This document shows, in pieces, positions 28,936 through 38,325 of a DNA stretch of 64,000 bases. The position numbers were made by a program, and so were the translations under genes. The stretch covers positions 2,207,501 through 2,271,500 of the forward strand of contig NZ_CP047030.1 of assembly GCF_009796825.1 (NCBI RefSeq), in the 5' to 3' direction. This stretch comes from Algibacter sp. L3A6. Its GTDB lineage: Bacteria > Bacteroidota > Bacteroidia > Flavobacteriales > Flavobacteriaceae. How positions within the stretch are numbered: the stretch's first letter is position 1; each line of letters opens with the position of its first letter. The notes beneath the pieces are model-generated. The model was not told where the DNA came from, did no database searches, and saw only the letters and a list, made by a program, of their open reading frames with translations.

Positions 28936-29865
28936 ATGGAAATACAACATAATATATTAAAACTCTTAGTGCTGTTTTGCTTCTTCTCTTTTGTTGTAGA
29001 AGAAGTAGAAGCACAACAAGACCCTCAGTATACGCAGTATATGTACAATACCATGAGTGTAAATGCAGGTTATGCTGGTACGGGTGGAGATTTTACTGCC
29101 ACAGGGTTGTATCGTACACAATGGGTAGGTGTCGATGGAGCTCCAAAAACAATAACATTTGGTTTGGAAACTCAGGCAGGAGAACGTGTTGGTTTAGGTC
29201 TAAATATTATTCAAGATGAATTAGGCCCATCTAACGAAGTTTATTTTGACGGGAATTTTTCATACACCATTCCTGTTGGCTTAGAAACTAATTTATCATT
29301 TGGTATTAAAGCCGGTGTTAGATTTTTAGATGTTGATTTTTCTAAAGGAACGGCTGAGCAAATGAATGATCCTAATTTAGAAAATATAGATTCTAAGTTT
29401 TTACCTTCTATAGGTGGTGGTATTTTTTATCATCATGATACCAAATGGTATTTAGGCCTTTCGGTTCCTAATATTATTAGTTCGCAGCATTATGATGAGT
29501 TTATCCAAAGTGTGGCAGAAGAGCGCTTGCATGTCTTTTTAATAGGTGGATATGTGTTCGATTTAAGTGAGAATTTAAAGTTTAAACCAGCTTTTTTAGG
29601 AAAAGGTGTTTCCGGTGCCCCAATATCGGTAGATCTTTCTGCTAACTTTTTGTTTAATGAAAAGCTAACTTTAGGTTTAGCCTATAGATGGAATGGTTCT
29701 GTTAGTGGTTTGGCTGGTTTTCAAATATCTCCCGAATTATTTGTTGGGTATGCTTATGATTATGCAACAACTCCAATAAATGAGTACACAAGCGGATCGC
29801 ACGAAATTATGTTAAGATTCAATATCTTAAGACAAGGAAAAATTAAATCTCCAAGATTCTTCTAA
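28936..29865 (+). CDS. PorP/SprF family type IX secretion membrane protein
   Basis: A 309-residue outer-membrane beta-barrel protein with a signal peptide ending near VEEVEAQ. The mature start (QQDPQYTQYMYNTMSVNAGY) is the hallmark of the PorP/SprF family, and it ends in an aromatic residue after a beta strand (SPRFF). SprF in Flavobacterium johnsoniae is required for secretion or surface localisation of SprB, and family members usually sit beside a type B CTD protein. It starts 36 nt after the giant adhesin gene, so it is very likely co-transcribed and dedicated to that adhesin. Confidence 0.95.
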   Translation: MEIQHNILKLLVLFCFFSFVVEEVEAQQDPQYTQYMYNTMSVNAGYAGTGGDFTATGLYRTQWVGVDGAPKTITFGLETQAGERVGLGLNIIQDELGPSNEVYFDGNFSYTIPVGLETNLSFGIKAGVRFLDVDFSKGTAEQMNDPNLENIDSKFLPSIGGGIFYHHDTKWYLGLSVPNIISSQHYDEFIQSVAEERLHVFLIGGYVFDLSENLKFKPAFLGKGVSGAPISVDLSANFLFNEKLTLGLAYRWNGSVSGLAGFQISPELFVGYAYDYATTPINEYTSGSHEIMLRFNILRQGKIKSPRFF

Positions 29866-29875
29866 AAATTATATT

Positions 29876-31855
29876 ATGAACAAAATTAAGATACTATTAA
29901 TTATAGGTTTTTGCTTTGCTTTTTCTGGTATGTCTGGTCAAAGTAAAATTGTAGCAGAGCGCTATTTTAATGAATTCGCCTATGTTAAATCTGCCCAATT
30001 ATATGGTGATATAGTTAAAAAAGGTGACTCTTCACAAATTACCCTGCAACGCTTAGCAGATTCTTATTATAACAACGCAGATGTAACGGAAGCACAATTT
30101 TGGTATGCGTTACTTTTCGATAAATATAAAGTACAGTTAGATAGCGAATATTATTATAAATACGGATTAACGCTAAATGCTTTAGGCGAAAAGGAGTTAG
30201 CTAAAGAGATGTTTTCTCAGTATGCACTTTTAGAGAAAGATGATGTTAGAGCAAAACAGGTGTTATTAGGTTTGGTAGAAGATGAAAATAATATAACCTA
30301 TAATAACATCACAAACTTAGATATAAATACAAGCTATTCAGATTTTAATGGCTTTGTAAAAGATAGTTCACTTTTTGTTTTTTCAACACAACCATTTTCT
30401 GGGAAAAGTAAAAAAATATATAAATGGAACCGTCAGCCTTTTTTAAATGTTTACAAAGGTAATGTAGGAGAAGATGCACAGCTAAGTGAATTAGATTATC
30501 TAAAAGGAGATGTGAATACAAAGTATCACGAGGCGACTTTAGTAATTAGTAAAGATGGAAAAACTATGTTTTTTACTAGAGATAATTATCATGGTAAAAA
30601 ATTAAGAAAAGCCAAAGACAAGACTACAAATTTAAAATTATACAGAGCCGATTTAGAAGATGGAGAGTGGGTTAACGAAAGAGAACTGCCTTTTAATAGT
30701 GATGAGTATTCAGTTGGGCATCCTACTTTAAGTTTAGATGAAAAAGAACTTTACTTTGTGTCTGATATGCCAGGAGCGATAGGAGAGACTGATCTTTTTA
30801 AAGTAATCTTAGATATCGATAAAAATCAGTATGGAATTCCAAAAAACTTAGGCTCTGGAATTAATACAGAGGGTATGGAAATGTTCCCTTTTATAAGTGA
30901 AGATAATACCTTGTATTTTTCTTCTAACGGGCGTTTTGGTTTTGGTCTTTTAGATATTTATAAAACAGATTTAAATAATAAAGAAGAAAACAAAGTTTAT
31001 AATTTAGGAGAGTCTATTAATAGTAATATGGACGATTTTGCCTTTACATTGAAAGATGAAAATTCTGGTTATTTCTCATCAAATAGAACAACCGGTAAAG
31101 GAGATGATGATGTTTATAGCTTTGGTTCTACATCTCCTTGTTTACAAAGTATAGTTGGTGTTGTAACCGACAGCTTAAGTAAATCAATTTTGCCGGAAGC
31201 AACAGTTAAATTAATTGATGCAAGTGGTAAAGTTTTGAAAGAGGTACTTAGTGATGTTGGCGGAAATTATACGTTTACTAAAGTTGCTTGCGATAGTGAG
31301 TACACTGTTATAGGTTCTAAATTAGATTATGTCTCAGATCAAGAAACTGTTGTAACCAAATCTGAAAGAGGTAAGATAAATCAAGCTGATTTAGTGCTGA
31401 AAGCCTTAATAGTTGGAAATGAAATTGTGATTAACCCAATTTTCTTCGACTTTGATAAATACATCGTTAGAGACGATGCAGAATATGAATTGGAGAAGAT
31501 TGTTACAGTAATGAACAACCATTCTGATATGGTTATTAAAATTGAATCTCATACAGATAGTCGCGGGTCTAAAGCTTACAACAGAGAGTTGTCTGATAAA
31601 AGAGCGAAGTTCACGCAATACTATTTATACACTAGGGGTATTGCAAAAGCACGTATAGAGAGCGCTATAGGTTATGGAGAAGATCAATTATTAAATAACT
31701 GTGATGATGCAAATACAAATAACTGTAGTGAAGAAAAGCATCAACGTAATCGTAGATCGAAATTTATTATTGTAAGTGGCGGAACCAATGTTACTGCACT
31801 AGATCCAAGTGTGGCACCGTTGCATAAAGTAGATAAAAAACCTGGTAAAAATTAA
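29876..31855 (+). CDS. OmpA-family protein with PD40 and carboxypeptidase-regulatory-like domains
   Basis: A 659-residue envelope protein with a signal peptide (ends near GMSGQ). Residues ~20-130 are TPR-like helices, ~150-420 hold WD40-like PD40 strands (HPTLSLDEKELYFVSD, MFPFISEDNTLYFSSNG), ~430-510 are a carboxypeptidase-regulatory-like fold (GVVTDSLSKSILPEATVKL), and ~520-640 are an OmpA peptidoglycan-binding domain (FFDFDKYIVRDDAEYEL, HTDSRGSKAYNRELSDKRA). It starts 10 nt after the porP/sprF gene and ends in a terminator. Genes of this type commonly complete T9SS adhesin operons in Bacteroidota. Anchoring the adhesin/SprF assembly to the cell wall is inferred. Confidence 0.92.
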   Translation: MNKIKILLIIGFCFAFSGMSGQSKIVAERYFNEFAYVKSAQLYGDIVKKGDSSQITLQRLADSYYNNADVTEAQFWYALLFDKYKVQLDSEYYYKYGLTLNALGEKELAKEMFSQYALLEKDDVRAKQVLLGLVEDENNITYNNITNLDINTSYSDFNGFVKDSSLFVFSTQPFSGKSKKIYKWNRQPFLNVYKGNVGEDAQLSELDYLKGDVNTKYHEATLVISKDGKTMFFTRDNYHGKKLRKAKDKTTNLKLYRADLEDGEWVNERELPFNSDEYSVGHPTLSLDEKELYFVSDMPGAIGETDLFKVILDIDKNQYGIPKNLGSGINTEGMEMFPFISEDNTLYFSSNGRFGFGLLDIYKTDLNNKEENKVYNLGESINSNMDDFAFTLKDENSGYFSSNRTTGKGDDDVYSFGSTSPCLQSIVGVVTDSLSKSILPEATVKLIDASGKVLKEVLSDVGGNYTFTKVACDSEYTVIGSKLDYVSDQETVVTKSERGKINQADLVLKALIVGNEIVINPIFFDFDKYIVRDDAEYELEKIVTVMNNHSDMVIKIESHTDSRGSKAYNRELSDKRAKFTQYYLYTRGIAKARIESAIGYGEDQLLNNCDDANTNNCSEEKHQRNRRSKFIIVSGGTNVTALDPSVAPLHKVDKKPGKN

Positions 31856-31879
31856 GTGTAATACCATAGTTTAATATAA

Positions 31880-31920
31880 AAAACGAGCTATTTTCATTCT
31901 GAAGATGGCTCGTTTTTTTT
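31880..31920 (+). terminator. Terminator of the adhesin-porP/sprF-ompA operon
   Basis: The arms AAACGAGC and GCTCGTTT with a partly paired inner loop are followed by a run of eight T. It lies 25 nt after the stop of the OmpA-family gene. Confidence 0.85.
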
Positions 31921-32071
31921 GTGTTGCTCGTATATCAAATAAAACGTTAAGTAAGTATAATCTAGGCTAAAGCATATTGCGTAAGTAAATTACGATATTA
32001 ATTGATTAAATCTTTCCGTAATTGAAAAAAAACATTTAACTTTTCTCCTTGTATAAGTTAACGCGCAATTT

Positions 32072-33172
32072 ATGGCTATTAGTTTTTCAAGACATAAACT
32101 ATTTGAGAACATTTTTAATTATGCCATGGGCGGTCTCGCCATTGTTGGTATGCGCGGTGAGTGGATAAAGGTTAATGATAGTATCGTAAAATATTTGGGT
32201 TATTCTAAGGAAGAACTCTACACAAAAACCTTTCAAGATATTACACATAAAGAGGATCTTAATAAAGATTTAGGAGCTATGCGCGCTTTACTTCGTGGCG
32301 ATATTTCTAATTATACTATCGAGAAGCGCTATTTTCATAAAAATGGATCTATTGTCTGGGTAAGACTTTCGGTATCATTAGTAAGAGATGATAAAGATGA
32401 GCCTGAGTATTTTATTTCTGAAATACATGATATCTCTCAACAAAAATTGGACCAAGAGGAGCTGAAAATTTTACTAGATTTAAGTAAAGAACAAAATAAT
32501 AGATTATCAAATTTTGCAGATATTGTTACACATAATTTAAGAACGCATTCTTCTAATTTGGAAACATTAGTTGGTTTTATATCTGCGGAAGAAGGAACCG
32601 TTGATGCCTGTAAAAGTGAGAATTTTGATTATTTAAAGAAATCTATTAAGAATTTAAATGATACGGTATCTCACTTAAGTGAAGTTGCCAAAATAAAATC
32701 AATGAACAAAGAGGAGGTTAAATCTTTAAACCTTCATGAATATTGTAATAAGGCTATTTATAATGTTAGTGGTTTAGCAAAAAACATAAAATGTAAAATT
32801 GAGAATAATGTAGATCCTAAACATGCGGTTTTAGCCATACCAGCTTTTTTAGATAGTATCATTTTGAATTTTTTAACCAATGCTTTAAAGTATAGCGCTA
32901 AAGATAGAATAGCAGAGGTGTTGCTGTTTAGTGAAATAAATAAAGATTTTATTGTAATCACTTTTAAGGATAATGGTTTGGGAATCGATATGGAGACTCA
33001 TGGAGACCAACTTTTTAAAATGTATAAAACATTCCATAAACATAAAGATGCGCGAGGTGTTGGTTTATTTATAACCAAAAACCATATTGAATCGCTTGGA
33101 GGTAAAATTGATGTGAAAAGTGAATTAGGGAAAGGGACAGAGTTCTCAGTATCCCTTAAGAAAGCCGTTTAA
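32072..33172 (+). CDS. Cytoplasmic PAS-domain sensor histidine kinase
   Basis: A 366-residue protein without membrane segments. Residues ~10-125 are a PAS/PAC sensor domain (WIKVNDSIVKYLGYSKEEL, EYFISEIHDIS). The phospho-acceptor is H154 in IVTHNLRTHSSN, a variant H-box typical of Bacteroidota kinases. Residues ~225-364 are the ATPase domain with the N box (NFLTNALKYS), G1 (DNGLGID) and G2 (GVGLFITKNHIESLGG). No response regulator is adjacent, so it is an orphan kinase. The signal it senses cannot be read from the sequence. It is monocistronic between two terminators. Confidence 0.9.
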   Translation: MAISFSRHKLFENIFNYAMGGLAIVGMRGEWIKVNDSIVKYLGYSKEELYTKTFQDITHKEDLNKDLGAMRALLRGDISNYTIEKRYFHKNGSIVWVRLSVSLVRDDKDEPEYFISEIHDISQQKLDQEELKILLDLSKEQNNRLSNFADIVTHNLRTHSSNLETLVGFISAEEGTVDACKSENFDYLKKSIKNLNDTVSHLSEVAKIKSMNKEEVKSLNLHEYCNKAIYNVSGLAKNIKCKIENNVDPKHAVLAIPAFLDSIILNFLTNALKYSAKDRIAEVLLFSEINKDFIVITFKDNGLGIDMETHGDQLFKMYKTFHKHKDARGVGLFITKNHIESLGGKIDVKSELGKGTEFSVSLKKAV

Positions 33173-33220
33173 AGGGTTTGTTTTAACTTAAAGATAATAT
33201 TAAGAGTATTTATAGTATAT

Positions 33221-33252
33221 AAAAAAAGCGAGCCGTTTGGCTCGCTTTTTTT
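33221..33252 (+). terminator. Bidirectional terminator between the PAS kinase and accD
   Basis: A perfect stem of 14 bp, A7-GCGAGCC paired with GGCTCGC-T7, with loop GTTT. It serves both the plus-strand kinase gene and the minus-strand accD, whose stop is at 33256. Confidence 0.93.
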
Positions 33253-33255
33253 AGT

Positions 33256-34113
33256 TTATGATCTTAATGGTTGATTTGTAATTAAATCTACATATAGATT
33301 TACTCTGTCTTTTAAATCTTTTCTTAGAGTAATGAAATCTAAGAAACCATGTTCTAGTAAAAATTCTGAAGTTTGAAAACCTTCTGGTAATTCTTTTCCA
33401 GTAGTATCTCTAACAATTCTAGGTCCTGCAAAACCAATTAACGCACCAGGCTCGGCTATGTTGATATCACCTAGCATAGCAAAAGATGCTGTTGTACCTC
33501 CCGTAGTTGGGTCTGTACATAAAGATATGTATGGTAAACCAGCATCGGCTAATTGTGCAAGCTTAACAGATGTTTTAGCTAATTGCATTAATGACAATGC
33601 AGCTTCCATCATTCTAGCACCTCCAGATTTAGAAATAACCATTAAGGGTAATTTGTTTTTTAAGGCGTAATCTGCAGCACGTGCAATTTTCTCTCCTACA
33701 ACACTACCCATAGAACCTCCAATAAAAGCAAAATCCATACAAGCTACTACTAAATCTTTTCCTTTAGATTTACCAACAGCGCAACGTACGGCATCTTTTA
33801 GTTTTGTTTTTTCTTGAGCGGCTTTTAAGCGGTCTGGATATTTTTTAGTATCCTCGAATTTTAATGGATCTTTAGAGTCTAGGTTTTTATCTAGTTCTTT
33901 AAATTTATTATCATCAAAAAGGATTTCAAAATATTCTTTACTTCCTATTCTAACGTGATATCCATCTTCTGGACTTACGTAAAAGTTTTTTTCTAATTCT
34001 TCGGCATCTACAATTTTACCTGTTGGAGATTTGTACCACAGTCCTTTTGGAGTGTCTTTTTTCTCTTCCGTAGTTGTAGTAATACCTTTTGTTTTTCTTT
34101 TAAACCAAGACAT
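33256..34113 (-). CDS. accD: Acetyl-CoA carboxylase carboxyltransferase subunit beta
   Basis: A 285-residue protein that, with AccA, transfers the carboxyl group from biotin to acetyl-CoA to make malonyl-CoA for fatty acid synthesis. Crotonase-fold motifs are clear (MDFAFIGGSMGSVVGEKI, SKSGGARMMEAALSLMQ, TTGGTTASFAMLGDI). The N-terminal zinc ribbon of the E. coli enzyme is present in outline, but all four cysteines are gone: the equivalent positions are about Ser29, Gly32, Ser47 and Asp50. From memory this loss is shared by other Flavobacteriia, so it is a lineage trait, not damage. It follows fbaA in the same direction but is separated by a terminator. Confidence 0.96.
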   Translation of the reverse strand: MSWFKRKTKGITTTTEEKKDTPKGLWYKSPTGKIVDAEELEKNFYVSPEDGYHVRIGSKEYFEILFDDNKFKELDKNLDSKDPLKFEDTKKYPDRLKAAQEKTKLKDAVRCAVGKSKGKDLVVACMDFAFIGGSMGSVVGEKIARAADYALKNKLPLMVISKSGGARMMEAALSLMQLAKTSVKLAQLADAGLPYISLCTDPTTGGTTASFAMLGDINIAEPGALIGFAGPRIVRDTTGKELPEGFQTSEFLLEHGFLDFITLRKDLKDRVNLYVDLITNQPLRS

Positions 34114-34346
34114 AGTGATGTGTGTTTTAAAGTTTAAAGCTTTAATATTAAGCCGTTAACTGCGTTAAGGATTGATGCGGCATCCTTTTTGTTTTTAGTT
34201 AAAATGCAAAGCGATTTTAAGTAAAAATAAAAAGATACAGCGGAAAGCCTGGCGGCAAAATTAAACCTTTTTTTAATTTTGTGGTAACGCCCAAGTGATT
34301 TTATTGACTTTTATCCTTTAATTTTTTGATTTAGAGTATAATATAC

Positions 34347-34376
34347 AAAAAAAGGCTCTGCTATATGCAGAGCCTT
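34347..34376 (-). terminator. Terminator of fbaA
   Basis: The stem AAGGCTCTGC/GCAGAGCCTT with a short TATAT loop ends in U7 on the minus strand. It begins 28 nt past the fbaA stop. Confidence 0.9.
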
Positions 34377-34404
34377 AATATGTGTTATAAAACAATCTAT
34401 AATA

Positions 34405-35472
34405 TTATAGAGTGTTTACGTTGTTTAAATCTTCAAAAGCTTTCTTTAAACGTGCAATAAAGGTTTTTTCACCTTCACGTAACCAAACTCTTGGGTCGTA
34501 AAATTTCTTGTTTGGAGAATCAGAACCATCAGGGTTTCCAATTTGTGCTTTTAAATATTCAGATTTTCCACCCATGTAATCACGGATACCTTCCATGAAT
34601 GCATATTGTAAATCTGTATCAATATTCATTTTAATTACACCGTAGCTAATACCTTCTCTAATTTCTTCTACTGTAGATCCAGATCCACCGTGGAATACAA
34701 AATCGATATGGTTTTCTTCAACACCATATTTTTTTGTAATAAACTCTTGAGAATTTTTTAATATTTTCGGAGTCAACTTAACGTTACCTGGCTTGTAAAC
34801 ACCGTGTACATTTCCAAAAGCTGCTGCAATTGTAAATTGAGGACTTACTTTACTTAATTCTTCGTAAGCGTAAGCTACTTCTTCTGGCTGTGTGTATAAT
34901 TTAGAATCATCTACGTCAGAGTTGTCTACACCATCTTCTTCACCACCTGTAATACCTAATTCAATTTCTAAAGTCATGCCCATTTTAGACATTCTTTCTA
35001 GGTATGTTTTACAGATTTCGATGTTTTCTTCGATTGGCTCTTCAGAAAGGTCAATCATGTGAGAACTGAATAAAGATTTTCCAGTTTCTTTGAAGTGTAT
35101 TTCACTAGCATCTAATAAACCGTCGATCCAAGGTAATAATTTCTTAGCACAGTGATCGGTATGTAAAATTACTGGAACACCATAAGCTTCTGCTAAAGTG
35201 TGTACATGTTTTGCACCTGCAACAGCACCTGCAATAGCTGCTTTTTGACCATCGTTGCTTAAACCTTTACCTGCGTTAAATTGCGCACCACCATTAGAAA
35301 ATTGAATAATTACTGGAGCATTTAATTCTGCTGCAGTTTCTAAAACACCATTAATAGTGTCCGATCCAATAACGTTTACTGCTGGTAAAGCATAACCGTT
35401 TGCTTTTGCATGGTTAAAAATTGCTTGTACTTCTAGGCCTGTAGCTACACCTGGTTTTATATTGTGTCCCAT
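34405..35472 (-). CDS. fbaA: Class II fructose-bisphosphate aldolase
   Basis: A 355-residue cytoplasmic metalloenzyme of the usual class IIA length. It cleaves fructose 1,6-bisphosphate to dihydroxyacetone phosphate and glyceraldehyde 3-phosphate in glycolysis and runs the reverse in gluconeogenesis. Visible motifs are the zinc-binding HTDHCAKK, the acidic ELGITGGEEDGVDN loop, and the phosphate-binding FHGGSGS. It appears to be monocistronic, with a -7 element upstream and a terminator downstream. Confidence 0.97.
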   Translation of the reverse strand: MGHNIKPGVATGLEVQAIFNHAKANGYALPAVNVIGSDTINGVLETAAELNAPVIIQFSNGGAQFNAGKGLSNDGQKAAIAGAVAGAKHVHTLAEAYGVPVILHTDHCAKKLLPWIDGLLDASEIHFKETGKSLFSSHMIDLSEEPIEENIEICKTYLERMSKMGMTLEIELGITGGEEDGVDNSDVDDSKLYTQPEEVAYAYEELSKVSPQFTIAAAFGNVHGVYKPGNVKLTPKILKNSQEFITKKYGVEENHIDFVFHGGSGSTVEEIREGISYGVIKMNIDTDLQYAFMEGIRDYMGGKSEYLKAQIGNPDGSDSPNKKFYDPRVWLREGEKTFIARLKKAFEDLNNVNTL

Positions 35473-35504
35473 TTTAATTTATTTATTATTAATTACTAAG
35501 TTAC

Positions 35505-35512
35505 CAAAAGTA
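35505..35512 (-). promoter_or_regulatory. -7 promoter element of fbaA
   Basis: The minus strand reads TACTTTTG, matching TAnnTTTG, 32 nt upstream of the ATG at 35472. It predicts a leader of about 25-28 nt. Confidence 0.5.
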
Positions 35513-35604
35513 ATCAATTTTTAAATAAAAAACTGAGATTTATACCGCTGAAAGTGCTAAAATAATACTAAAACGTTATAGTGAAAACGTGAAGAAAAAG
35601 GTGT

Positions 35605-38154
35605 TTAGAACGGGTAGTTTATCCCGATATTATATACGGCATTGGTGAAATTATATTCGTTAAACCAACGGTCTTGCGTTTCGTTGGCAGGGTTGTAGGT
35701 TTTAAAACCAACATCGAACCTAAAAACAAAAAAGCTAAAGTCGTAACGTAAACCTAGACCAGAACCGATGGCAATATCTTTTAGGGAACTAAAATTATCG
35801 AAAGTGGCTCCTTCGGTTTCTACATCGTCAAAAATATTCCAAATATTTCCGGCATCAACAAAAAAGGCACCGTTTAGGTTTCCGAATAAGTTAAAACGAT
35901 GTTCAAGATTTAAACCAAGTTTAAGGTTGGCTTCGTTAAACTCGTTTGTGGTTTGCGAGCTTCCTGGGCCTAAGCTATAGGCTGTCCAAGCTCGGTTATC
36001 ATTTGGTCCGCCGGCAAAGAAACTTTTAGAAAAAGGAATACTTGTAGAGTTTCCATAAGGTATTGCAATGCCTAAAAAGCTATGCATAGCTAATACGTTT
36101 TTATCTCCTAGATCCCAGTGTCTGGTGTAGTTGAATTCTGTTTTTACATACTGAGAAAAGGCAACATCTAAAAGCTCGTATCTGTCTTGAGAATCTTTTT
36201 GAAGGCCTATTAAACCAGCTGTACTCGCTAATATATTTCCTGCTAATTCTACTTTGAATTTGAAAATTGAAAAGTTTTCATCAAAAATATTAGTTCTACC
36301 ATCTTTAGTGAAACTGAAACTAGACGATAGTATTAAGTTGTTTTCTGTTAAACGCGTTTTACGCTCGTCTATAGCTTGTATGGTTGATACTTGGTCTGTA
36401 GATAATTCTGTAGGTGTGGTGTCTCCCAAAGCATAGGCTATAAACTCATCGGCTTGGTTGTTTGGATTATCGGAATTAGGAATGTTTAATTCTTCATCTG
36501 GACCAACATAACCAACTTCTTGCGCAATATTGTTTAGCGTGGTAAACGATGTGGTATAAACTCTAAAGTAATTTTTAATGTTTAGGTTATTAATATATTG
36601 AATATTAAAAATATCTAATCGGTTAGTAACTTTGTTATTTGGTTGCCAATTAAAATTAAAAGCACCACTAAAAGTTTCTTTATCTAAACCAATGTTGGTT
36701 TGGCTGGTTAGCGATAAACTAATATTGGTACTCGGCGACATGTATTTTGGAATAATACGCTCGGTATAAAACGGAGAAAACAACCTAGGTATGGTTAATT
36801 TTAAATCGAGACCATACTCGTTAATATCAAAAAACGGATCGTCTATATTGTTTTTGTCTTTGGAAGAACCAATAGACGCAATACCCGATATTTGGAAGGT
36901 TTCTGCACCTCTAAATATATTTCTTATCTGTAAACTTGGGTTTAATGAAAATCCGAAATTCTGAATATTACTTTGAGACACATCTGCACTAAAACCAAAA
37001 TTAAATTTCTTTAGAGGTGTTAAGCGTATAGTATCTGTTAAGGTATTATCTTCATGCTCGTAATACTCAATGTTAGGGTATTTAAAGGTTCGTAGCTCGT
37101 TAAGGTGTCTATACGTTCTGGTTCTATCTAAGTCTTTAAAAATAGTACCTGCATTCGTGAACATAGCATCGGTAAGTGCACGTGGTCTATATTTTATTTT
37201 ATCGTAGGCATAAATGTTATAGCCATTGTATTTTATAGAATCTAGAAATGGTTTACCTCTGTTTTCAAAAGAATAATCGGTAATAATATTTACATCTCTA
37301 ATGGTATATATTTTAAAAGGAACACGAGTTACAGAGTCTTGATTTCTAATAGCGCGATTTAAAATATTAATACCAACATTCATTTTTTTATTAGTTCCAA
37401 TGGTATCAATATCCATGGTAATGTAATCTTGAGAGAAATGGTAAACTCCCGAGTTTCTAATAATAGTTGCCAAGCGTTCGCGCTCTTGCTCAAAATTAAC
37501 GGTTTTATATTGTTCGTTACTTTTTATTAACGCATCCTTTTTTATCTTTTGATAGATGGTGTCAATAATTGGCGATTTTATATTCTCGGTAATGGTATCT
37601 ATTAAAAAAGGTTTTCCTGTTTCAACTTTATACTCAACCTTAGCGCGTTTATCTTCAGTTTTAGAAATCTCGTAATCGGTTTTCACATCCAACCAGCCAT
37701 TATTAATATAATAACTATTTAGGCGCGCTATAGATTTTTGTGTTTTTAATTCGTTAACAAGTACAGGTGCTTCTCCTGTTTTTTTAAGCCATGAGTTAAA
37801 ATCTCTTTTAGATTCAAGAAATTTATTTAATTGTTTTTTTGAAAGAAAATTTTCTAGATGCTCTTTTTTCTTTGGTCGCTTATTTAAATCGGCATTAATA
37901 ATAGAATCGATATTAGGTCGTGCTAAGTTATAAATGTGTAAACGCAACGGTACACCTAAAAACGGAATTTTAGTATTCGGTTTTTGGTAAAGTAAATTGT
38001 TTAAGGTTTCGTTACTTTCTTTCTTGCCATTAACAAGAATAGTGTTTTCTGAAAGTACGTGCTCATCATCGGAAACACGCTTTAAGCTATTACATGCAGT
38101 AATACATATAAAGCCGCCTAGTAAAATTAATATGGTTTTGAATTGAAGTTTCAA
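35605..38154 (-). CDS. tamL: Translocation and assembly module lipoprotein TamL (BamA/TamA family)
   Basis: An 849-residue outer-membrane protein of the Omp85 superfamily. The N terminus is a lipoprotein signal with lipobox ICITAC (Cys21), which distinguishes the Bacteroidota TamL type from ordinary BamA. POTRA-like regions follow at about 30-330 (INNGWLDVKTDYEISK), then a 16-strand barrel domain ending INYPF; the SFFAGGPNDNRAW loop is the conserved VRGF/Y-equivalent region. It works with TamB in building the outer envelope. The start codon is TTG: an in-frame stop lies 9 nt upstream and no ATG precedes the signal peptide. It is divergent from a methyltransferase gene. Confidence 0.9.
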   Translation of the reverse strand: MKLQFKTILILLGGFICITACNSLKRVSDDEHVLSENTILVNGKKESNETLNNLLYQKPNTKIPFLGVPLRLHIYNLARPNIDSIINADLNKRPKKKEHLENFLSKKQLNKFLESKRDFNSWLKKTGEAPVLVNELKTQKSIARLNSYYINNGWLDVKTDYEISKTEDKRAKVEYKVETGKPFLIDTITENIKSPIIDTIYQKIKKDALIKSNEQYKTVNFEQERERLATIIRNSGVYHFSQDYITMDIDTIGTNKKMNVGINILNRAIRNQDSVTRVPFKIYTIRDVNIITDYSFENRGKPFLDSIKYNGYNIYAYDKIKYRPRALTDAMFTNAGTIFKDLDRTRTYRHLNELRTFKYPNIEYYEHEDNTLTDTIRLTPLKKFNFGFSADVSQSNIQNFGFSLNPSLQIRNIFRGAETFQISGIASIGSSKDKNNIDDPFFDINEYGLDLKLTIPRLFSPFYTERIIPKYMSPSTNISLSLTSQTNIGLDKETFSGAFNFNWQPNNKVTNRLDIFNIQYINNLNIKNYFRVYTTSFTTLNNIAQEVGYVGPDEELNIPNSDNPNNQADEFIAYALGDTTPTELSTDQVSTIQAIDERKTRLTENNLILSSSFSFTKDGRTNIFDENFSIFKFKVELAGNILASTAGLIGLQKDSQDRYELLDVAFSQYVKTEFNYTRHWDLGDKNVLAMHSFLGIAIPYGNSTSIPFSKSFFAGGPNDNRAWTAYSLGPGSSQTTNEFNEANLKLGLNLEHRFNLFGNLNGAFFVDAGNIWNIFDDVETEGATFDNFSSLKDIAIGSGLGLRYDFSFFVFRFDVGFKTYNPANETQDRWFNEYNFTNAVYNIGINYPF

Positions 38155-38185
38155 ATGTACTAGTCCTTAATTTTGGTTAAATCTG

Positions 38186-38263
38186 TTTTCAGTATGTTTC
38201 AACTGAAAAAATAATTAAAATATGCGTTACGCGTTCAAAAATACATTTTTTTCAACTGAAAAA
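38186..38263. promoter_or_regulatory. Paired TTTCAACTGAAAAA sites between tamL and the methyltransferase gene
   Basis: The 14-mer TTTCAACTGAAAAA occurs at 38197-38210 and 38250-38263, 53 bp apart (about five helical turns). Each is a near-palindrome (TTTCA..TGAAA). A third inverted repeat, GCGT-T-ACGC, lies midway at 38224-38232. The arrangement resembles a two-site operator in a divergent promoter region. No regulator is known. Confidence 0.4.
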
Positions 38264-38325
38264 TTAATGTCTAGGCTATTGTTACTAATATTTTCTTTTT
38301 CTTTATCAAAAAATTAGAAAAAGGC

